Shown piece by piece: positions 6,397 through 10,603 of a stretch of 10,603 nt of DNA. A program made the translations under genes and the position numbers. This DNA is from Bacteroidota bacterium (GTDB lineage: Bacteria > Bacteroidota > Ignavibacteria > SZUA-365), in NCBI GenBank assembly GCA_018224345.1, contig JAGTUW010000362.1, positions 1-10,603 of the forward strand, read 5' to 3'. Position 1 is the stretch's first letter; each line of letters begins with the position of its first letter. The notes beneath the pieces were generated by a model. That model was not told where the DNA came from, made no database searches, and saw only the letters and a program-made list of their open reading frames with translations.

Positions 6397-8412
6397 TCAG
6401 TCCAGTCCGGTTTCGACTACTATCTGTACGGTGCGGCAATAGTTGCGCCCTTCGGGAAGATCGTTGTCGAACAGCAACCGGTCACTGCCGACGGCTTCGA
6501 GTTGTACATCGATATTGCGGAGTGTCGTGCCCAGAGCCCGGCGCACGGATTCGCAGCGGTCGAGGGCGAGTTTTCTGTTTATTTCCGGTGAGCCCGTACG
6601 GTCGGCGAAGCCATAAATCGTCACCCGTGAATCCGGGGAGATGGCCTCGCGCACGATATCGAGAATACGTCTGTTGTCCGGGCCGATATCGCTGCTTTTG
6701 AAATCAAAGAGAATCAGACTGAAGCGGTCGATGCGGCGGTTGCCGAGTTGTTCGACCACTTCCGTCGTGCGTGTCTCCGTTTCGAACGGAAGGTTCACAC
6801 GCGCGGTGCTGCCGCGTCCGGTATTGTCTTCAAGACGCAAGACCACGTTCACATCGCGGCCGGCTTCCGGGAGACGGGTCGTATCGAGTTGCCAGTCGGT
6901 TTCTTCCGGCATGTCCGTTCCTTCGAAGGACGCATACACGGTTTCACCCTGTGTGACACGGATACTCCAGTGACGCACGCCCGCTTCGGCGGTGACTTCC
7001 GGACGCAGCACAATGGTCGGTGTGGAGACGCTTCGTTCCACCGATTGCCAGCGTACCGGTGCGAGCACCTGCCAGGCATCGGAAGAAATCTCCACGCGAC
7101 GTGCTTCTTCCTGTCCTTCTATCGACGTCACCATCGGGGCTTCCTGCGGAAGATTGCGTGCGGTGACGCGGATGCGGTCGGGTTGTATATTCCATACCGA
7201 CACCAGGTAGTCGCGCACGGCTTCGGCGCGTTGTTGTGACAGCGCGCGGTTGTTGCGTTCGCCGTCGGTATTGTTGTTGCAGCCGGTAAGTGTCAGTTGT
7301 GCCTGCGGGTATTTCTGCATGCGGGAGCCGACCACATTGAGCATTTCCGCATAAATCGCCAGTGTATTGTTGGGCAGCGTACGTTCATCGAAGGCTGCTG
7401 TTTCCTGCGGGCTGAGCAGATGCATGCTGCTTTCTTCGAGCGCGGCGCTTTCCTGCGGGAAGAACACATAGGGAAGCAGGGGAAAGAGTTCGCTGCGTGT
7501 CAGTTCTTCCACGATTACCCGCGCATCCTCACTCAATGTTCCGTCCGGCGCTTTCGCCAGCACGCGCAGGTCGCTTTCCAGCGCTGGCGGGGGTGGCGGC
7601 GGCGGCGGTGGGGGCGGAGGGGGAGGTGGTACGTGTTTCGGGATGTGATAGAGCAGGGCCAGCGATCCTTCGAGGCCATGCGGCAGCCAGTCCACGCCGC
7701 TGGTCAGCGACGATGCCGCCAGGCGGATACCAGCTTCCGGCCACAGCGACCAGCGTGTTCCGAGCTGTATGCCGTAGCGCAGTCCCGCCGAGAACGCCAC
7801 ATACAGTGACGCTGCTTCGGGGAGCTCGCCTTCATATTGATTGCGTGCGCGTTCGAGGTCATCGAAAGTGACGTCTTCGGGACGCAGCAGTTCCTCACGT
7901 TGTGTCACGTCGTTCGAGAGAAGGAACGCGAGATGCGGACCGGTAAACAGCGTGAGCGTATTTCCGGGGATGGGACGAAACCCGATTGTAGGCCGGAAGT
8001 CCAGCGCCGTTGTCGTCGATGCCAGGTGATGTTCCACCGTCGCCATTTCCGGTCCACGCGGCGTCAGTACCGGACCGATATCCTCTTCCGCGCCGAGTGT
8101 GGCAGAGAAGTCCGCATGGCGCAGCAGCAGATGCAGCGTCCATGTTTCGTCGATGACAAAGCGGGAGGCGATGCCGAAGCCGAGTCCTGTTCCTTCGCCA
8201 CCGTCATAGCCCGTACAGCAGCTCGGGATACCCGGGAGGCGCGAGAAGCTCGCGGTATGCATATTCATGATCATGCCGCCGGTCACGCCGACTGCCGGGC
8301 GGTCGAGTGGCGGACCCTTGTCCTGCGTCATATTCGGGGATTGTGCTGCGGCGTGCTGCCACAGACAGGCGAGAAGGAGGACAGGGAGAAGTCCTTTCAG
8401 GCGATTGACCAC
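6397..8412 (-). CDS. Outer-membrane protein with two OmpA-like domains and a polyproline linker
   Basis: I chose GTG at 8412. It has ACAGG six bases upstream and gives a compact signal peptide (MVNRLKGLLPVLLLACLW then QHAAA, cut before Q). An in-frame TTG at 8436 would add 8 residues but has no visible ribosome site. Numbered from the TTG (679 residues; subtract 8 for the GTG form), residues about 45-265 are an outer-membrane, barrel-like region of alternating aromatic and hydrophobic strands. Residues 270-284 are fifteen prolines in a row. Residues about 320-452 are a first OmpA-like domain that keeps NNRALSQQRAEAV but has GCNNN where the usual G-x-x-D lies. Residues about 460-555 are a beta-sandwich-like spacer. 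Residues about 570-679 are a second, canonical OmpA domain (LFDFKSSDIG, GFADRTGSPEIN, D612 and R627 at the positions that hold diaminopimelate in the family). The role is inferred: outer-membrane protein tethered to peptidoglycan. An LLAC string in the signal core could be a weak lipobox. First gene of the pair with the T9SS cargo gene. Confidence 0.9.
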   Translation of the reverse strand: MVNRLKGLLPVLLLACLWQHAAAQSPNMTQDKGPPLDRPAVGVTGGMIMNMHTASFSRLPGIPSCCTGYDGGEGTGLGFGIASRFVIDETWTLHLLLRHADFSATLGAEEDIGPVLTPRGPEMATVEHHLASTTTALDFRPTIGFRPIPGNTLTLFTGPHLAFLLSNDVTQREELLRPEDVTFDDLERARNQYEGELPEAASLYVAFSAGLRYGIQLGTRWSLWPEAGIRLAASSLTSGVDWLPHGLEGSLALLYHIPKHVPPPPPPPPPPPPPPPALESDLRVLAKAPDGTLSEDARVIVEELTRSELFPLLPYVFFPQESAALEESSMHLLSPQETAAFDERTLPNNTLAIYAEMLNVVGSRMQKYPQAQLTLTGCNNNTDGERNNRALSQQRAEAVRDYLVSVWNIQPDRIRVTARNLPQEAPMVTSIEGQEEARRVEISSDAWQVLAPVRWQSVERSVSTPTIVLRPEVTAEAGVRHWSIRVTQGETVYASFEGTDMPEETDWQLDTTRLPEAGRDVNVVLRLEDNTGRGSTARVNLPFETETRTTEVVEQLGNRRIDRFSLILFDFKSSDIGPDNRRILDIVREAISPDSRVTIYGFADRTGSPEINRKLALDRCESVRRALGTTLRNIDVQLEAVGSDRLLFDNDLPEGRNYCRTVQIVVETGLD

Positions 8413-8520
8413 GGGGAACCTGTCTTGGATGAGCAAAATTGTGTACGCACATCAAGCGTTTTGGAGAAATTACGGTTTATGGGGGAGAAATGAAAGGAAG
8501 TCGGATGTCAGGAGTTGGAA

Positions 8521-8586
8521 GTTAAGAGTAAGAGTTAAGAGTATAAAGTAGGGAAATGAGGGAAATGAGGGGAATGAGGGGAATCA
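8521..8586. repeat. Purine-rich tandem repeats in the intergenic gap
   Basis: GTTAAGAGTA occurs at 8521-8530 and again at 8534-8543. A 9-bp unit then runs four times: GGGAAATGA (8551, 8560), GGGGAATGA (8569) and a partial GGGGAATCA (8578). The plus strand is almost pyrimidine-free from about 8485 to 8584. The gap 8413-8700 holds no convincing gene. It must contain the promoter of the minus-strand operon, but I could not pick out a clear one. Confidence 0.75.
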
Positions 8587-8595
8587 ATTGCACCA

Positions 8596-8622
8596 CCCCG
8601 CTTTCTCTACGCTTCGGCGGGG
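8596..8622. repeat. Small GC-rich inverted repeat (CCCCGC ... GCGGGG)
   Basis: CCCCGC (8596-8601) and GCGGGG (8617-8622) can pair around a 15-nt loop. There is no T-run after it, so it is not a convincing terminator. It lies between the purine-rich tandem repeats and the start of the aminotransferase remnant and may belong to the same intergenic repeat cluster. Confidence 0.3.
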
Positions 8623-8700
8623 CAGGGAGGAAATCACGGGACTTGTTCGCGGGGACGCATTTGGCACTTTCAATGAAAATCTGTACTGTCAGTGATTACA

Positions 8701-9680
8701 ATGTTGCGCGAGATCAAGGCAGATACCGGAACGATCATCCAGGTGTATGTCAGAAGGAAATTCATGCATCCAGAAGAAATCGGGTGATTCGACGGTCCGG
8801 GTTTCCCCGGGGCAGTACCGGAGTGGACGCAAACCGGTTTCAGAATACTCTTCTGGTGTATCATGGCGATTTGATCATCCCGGCACCTTCGTGGGTTTCC
8901 TATGCACCCCAGGCAAAAATTCTCGGGAGAAATATTCACTGGATCAAAACACGCTATGAAGACAACTGGTTGATACAGGCCGATGAGTTGGAACGAATCT
9001 GCTTCAAGGATCCGGACAGAGCCCGGCTGATGATTATAAATTACCCATCGAATCCGACAGGCAGAACGTATTCTATCGAACAGTTGAAAGATCTTGCCAC
9101 CGTCGCAAGGAAACATGGTGTTGTCCTGCTCTCCGATGAGATATACGGAAAACTGCACCATGACGGCACGCACAAAAGTATCGTTGAATTCTATCCCGAG
9201 GGCACGATTTTCAGTGGCGGATTGAGCAAATGGTGCGGTGCGGGTGGATGGAGACTGGGACTTTTCGTCTTCCCCGAAAATTTACGATGGCTCCTCAAGG
9301 GGATGGCCACCGTAGCGAGTGAGACGTTCACTTCGACAAGCAGCCCAATACAGCATGCCGCCATCGCCGCATTTCAGTACAATGATATAATTGAAACGTA
9401 TCTCATCGGCCAACGGAAAATATTGAAAGCTCTCGGTAAGATGCTCACGGAAAAACTCCAGCATGCAGGGGTAAAAGTCAGATGTCCCGAAGGAGCATTC
9501 TATATATTTCCGGATTTCTCGGATTTCTCGGAAAAATTCCGGCACAATCGCATCTCGGACAGTAAGGGGATGTGCGGATGTTCGTCTTCGGAGTCCCTGC
9601 AGAGACATCGTCGGTAGCACACACATGGTTCCGGCAACAATCCGGGAATAGTTCGTCTCAGCTATGAAGCTGTGGAATGG
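8701..9680 (+). pseudogene. Broken PLP-dependent aminotransferase (class I/II, aspartate aminotransferase-like)
   Basis: One frame from about 8841 to 9580 carries a clear fold-type I aminotransferase. It has IIPAPSWVSYAPQ, the Asn of NYPSNPTG (9051-9053), the Asp of SDEIYG (9135-9137), the Schiff-base Lys of SGGLSKW (9228-9230), the Arg of GGWRLG (9252-9254), SETFTSTSSPIQHAA and GAFYIFPDF. In family members the N-terminal part ends in a VGPGSKEL-type turn. Here that stretch is in another frame: the peptide from ATG 8701 (MLREIKADTG...HPEEIG) hits TGA at 8785-8787, then reads FDGPG before the frame changes. Upstream residues of the small domain are missing. At the far end the family pattern breaks near 9580 and the main frame stops at TAG 9615-9617. 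RLSYEAVEW, like the family's RLSYVDFDG, resumes in that frame at 9654-9680. Active-site residues survive, but no single frame gives a full enzyme. Sequencing indels are an alternative, though a 5-kb intact frame lies nearby. Confidence 0.82.
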
Positions 9681-9706
9681 CAGCGAACATGCAACAAAAA
9701 TCAAAC

Positions 9707-9710
9707 GGAG
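9707..9710 (+). promoter_or_regulatory. Shine-Dalgarno sequence for the DUF3179 gene
   Basis: GGAG lies seven bases before ATG 9718. It supports that start over the in-frame ATG at 9664, which would add 18 residues in front of the signal peptide and falls inside the aminotransferase remnant. Confidence 0.6.
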
Positions 9711-9717
9711 AAAATCT

Positions 9718-10227
9718 ATGTTGAGAGTATTGTCTGTAGTACTCGTTCTGTTTATGACCTGTCCCTCATGGTCCTGTGCACAGACGAAGAACGGCTTTGA
9801 CGTATCGAATGCAACGATTCCCCCGGAGAAAATGATTTCGGGAGGTCCGCCCCGGGACGGAATTCCCTCCATCGACAACCCGAAGTATATTCCCGCCAGC
9901 GAGGTCACGTTTCTCGATGACAGTGATGTGTTATTGGGTTTGGTACGCAATGATAAGGCCAGAGCCTATCCGCTTCGGATACTGACCTGGCATGAAATAG
10001 TAAATGACGATTTCGATGGAATGCCGGTGCTTGTCACGTATTGTCCGCGCATCCCGGTACCGCAGGGGAGGCGCGGTACCGGGCCGGAGCGTATGCCCGC
10101 CTGTTCCGCTTCCGGAATCCGATGCCTGGCTTCTCCGGGATGGACGATTTCCACCTCGAATCTGGTTTTGTCCACTGCCTCGGCAAGCGTGCGTTCGGCC
10201 CCGGCATGGATAAAAAAAAATTGCTGA
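9718..10227 (+). pseudogene. Truncated DUF3179-family secreted protein
   Basis: ATG 9718 gives an N-terminal signal peptide (MLRVLSVVLVLFMTCPSWSCA, cut near AQ). About 85 residues follow that match the start of DUF3179 proteins, with IPSIDNPKYIPASE, ARAYPLRILTWHEIVND and DGMPVLVTYCP. In the family, as I recall it, TYCP is followed by LCGTG and another 150 or more residues. Here the similarity stops after the proline codon at 10045-10047. The same frame then runs on as unrelated residues (RIPVPQGRRGTG...) to TGA 10225-10227. The break is within a few bases of a perfect 11-bp inverted repeat at 10053-10083. No other frame downstream restores recognisable DUF3179 sequence, so this looks like insertion plus deletion rather than a single frameshift. 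The biochemical function of DUF3179 is not known to me. Confidence 0.75.
10053..10083. repeat. Perfect 11-bp inverted repeat at the DUF3179 break point
   Basis: CCCGGTACCGC (10053-10063) and its exact complement GCGGTACCGGG (10073-10083) flank a 9-nt loop AGGGGAGGC. It starts 6 bp after the last codon with family similarity. It could be a mobile intergenic repeat, the scar of an insertion, or the edge of a deletion. Confidence 0.85.
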
Positions 10228-10310
10228 ATCTGCCATGGGTACTATTGCTTTTGTTCTGGGTGTTTTGTAGAATGGCAATGGAGTTGTTTCATGGCAGCTC
10301 TGAAAGTTAA
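10084..10310 (+). other. Unassigned remnant: open frame ending in a membrane-like segment just before the terminator
   Basis: Frame 3 is open through this stretch and ends at TAA 10308-10310, two bases before the terminator stem. Its last part, from ATG 10206 (MDKKKLL, then NLPWVLLLLFWVF), looks like a basic flank plus one transmembrane helix. An A9 run at 10212-10220 encodes the lysines and could be a slippage site. The abrupt end before a terminator suggests the 3' end of a real gene whose front was lost, but I recognise no family. The peptide could also be a chance frame. Confidence 0.3.
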
Positions 10311-10311
10311 G

Positions 10312-10348
10312 ACGAAAGAAGCCGGCACCTGGTGTCGGCTTCTTTCGT
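10312..10348. terminator. Strong rho-independent-type terminator hairpin
   Basis: ACGAAAGAAGCCGGCA (10312-10327) pairs with TGTCGGCTTCTTTCGT (10333-10348): 16 pairs, one of them G-T, around a CCTGG loop. The descending arm is T-rich (CTTCTTTCGTTC) on the plus strand. Because the ascending arm is A-rich, the minus strand also ends in a T-rich arm, so it could work both ways. It directly follows the last plus-strand open frame. Confidence 0.85.
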
Positions 10349-10394
10349 TCTGCACTGTTTGTCCAGTACGCAGATCCGGCTTCCGGTCTGTCCA

Positions 10395-10603
10395 CGATAC
10401 CCAACCAATTGCATTCCGTGTTATGTCCGGGCGAATCCCGCCGATCCGTACGTAATCACCGATACCCCGACAAATCCAATTACGAATTGTAGGGGCGGTT
10501 CGCGAACCGACCATCCATCACCAACAAACGGATCATCCGAAACGCACCGGACCCGGATCCCGAAGGCCGTACGCATCCCGCGATACCCGGCAAATTGCAT
10601 TAC
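10395..10603. repeat. Cluster of degenerate intergenic repeats, truncated at window end
   Basis: A motif recurs three times: CGATACCCAACCAATTGCAT (10395-10414), CGATACCCCGACAAATCCAAT (10460-10480) and CGATACCCGGCAAATTGCAT (10581-10600). Two copies are preceded by GTACG (10449, 10569). After the second copy comes GAATTGTAGGGG and a perfect 14-bp palindrome. The third copy runs into the window end, so the array probably continues. The region 10349-10603 contains no convincing gene. Confidence 0.7.
10496..10509. repeat. REP-like perfect palindrome CGGTTCGCGAACCG
   Basis: A self-complementary 14-mer preceded by GTAGGGG. GTAGGGGCGGTTCGCGAACCG-type elements recur between genes in many bacterial genomes (from memory, not searched here) and resemble REP sequences that can be moved by RAYT/TnpA_REP transposases. 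No such transposase lies in the window. Confidence 0.7.

Noticed and set aside
8413..8470. Bacteroidota-type promoter (TTTG / TAnnTTTG) for the minus-strand operon
   Set aside because: A CAATTTTG at 8434-8441 (minus strand) matches the -7 box except at the first base, but no -33 TTTG lies at the right distance, so I do not call it.
7837..8493. 218-residue plus-strand frame opposite the start of the OmpA-like gene
   Set aside because: Shadow of the OmpA-like gene; low-complexity Arg/Cys-rich translation without motifs.
9282..9950. 222-residue minus-strand frame across the aminotransferase and DUF3179 remnants
   Set aside because: Both plus-strand remnants have clear family motifs; this frame shows none.
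10242..10514. 90-residue minus-strand frame starting MVGSRTAPTIRNW
   Set aside because: It is a translation of the intergenic repeat, palindrome and terminator. Such peptides are commonly mis-annotated from REP-like repeats.
10395..10603. Possible CRISPR array at the right end
   Set aside because: Repeat copies are degenerate, unevenly spaced (65 and 121 bp apart) and lack uniform spacers; no cas gene is present.

Overview
The window looks like a piece of chromosome from a Gram-negative member of the Bacteroidota/Chlorobiota/Ignavibacteriota group (FCB superphylum), G+C-rich at roughly 55-57% by eye. The main evidence is the 1689-residue secreted protein on the minus strand. It ends in a classical type IX secretion (T9SS) type A C-terminal sorting domain with a PNPFNPTTEISY-type motif and a basic C-terminus. 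Neither an rRNA nor a tRNA was seen, so finer placement is inference.

Layout. (1) Positions 1-1210, plus strand: the last 42 codons of an unidentified gene, then a predicted lipoprotein of unknown function. (2) Positions 1211-1289: a convergent intergenic gap filled by a long imperfect hairpin that also carries a CACAGAG-type tandem motif. (3) Positions 1290-8412, minus strand: a two-gene unit with a 37-bp gap. The first gene encodes an outer-membrane protein with two OmpA-like domains, one of them degenerate, and a 15-proline linker. The second encodes a very large T9SS cargo protein: von Willebrand A domain, Ig-like domains, a seven-bladed WD40 propeller apparently inserted inside one Ig-like domain, six more choice-of-anchor-D-like domains, a cohesin-like domain and the sorting domain. 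(4) Positions 8413-8700: no gene, but purine-rich tandem repeats. (5) Positions 8701-10310, plus strand: decaying genes. These are an aspartate-aminotransferase-like pseudogene with internal stops and frame changes, and a DUF3179 gene whose family similarity stops within a few bases of a perfect 11-bp inverted repeat. (6) Positions 10311-10603: a strong terminator, then dispersed intergenic repeats with a CGGTTCGCGAACCG palindrome.

How it fits together. The minus-strand pair reads as a cell-envelope module. One protein sits in the outer membrane and is predicted to hold peptidoglycan. Its partner is exported by T9SS and displays protein-interaction domains on the surface or outside the cell. 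A C9 homopolymer early in the large gene, just before the VWA metal site, is a candidate on/off slippage tract. The right-hand 1.9 kb looks like a graveyard of broken genes and repeats, in contrast to the intact 7-kb operon. No complete, clearly new system can be proved from the sequence. The envelope pair is the best candidate for something undescribed.
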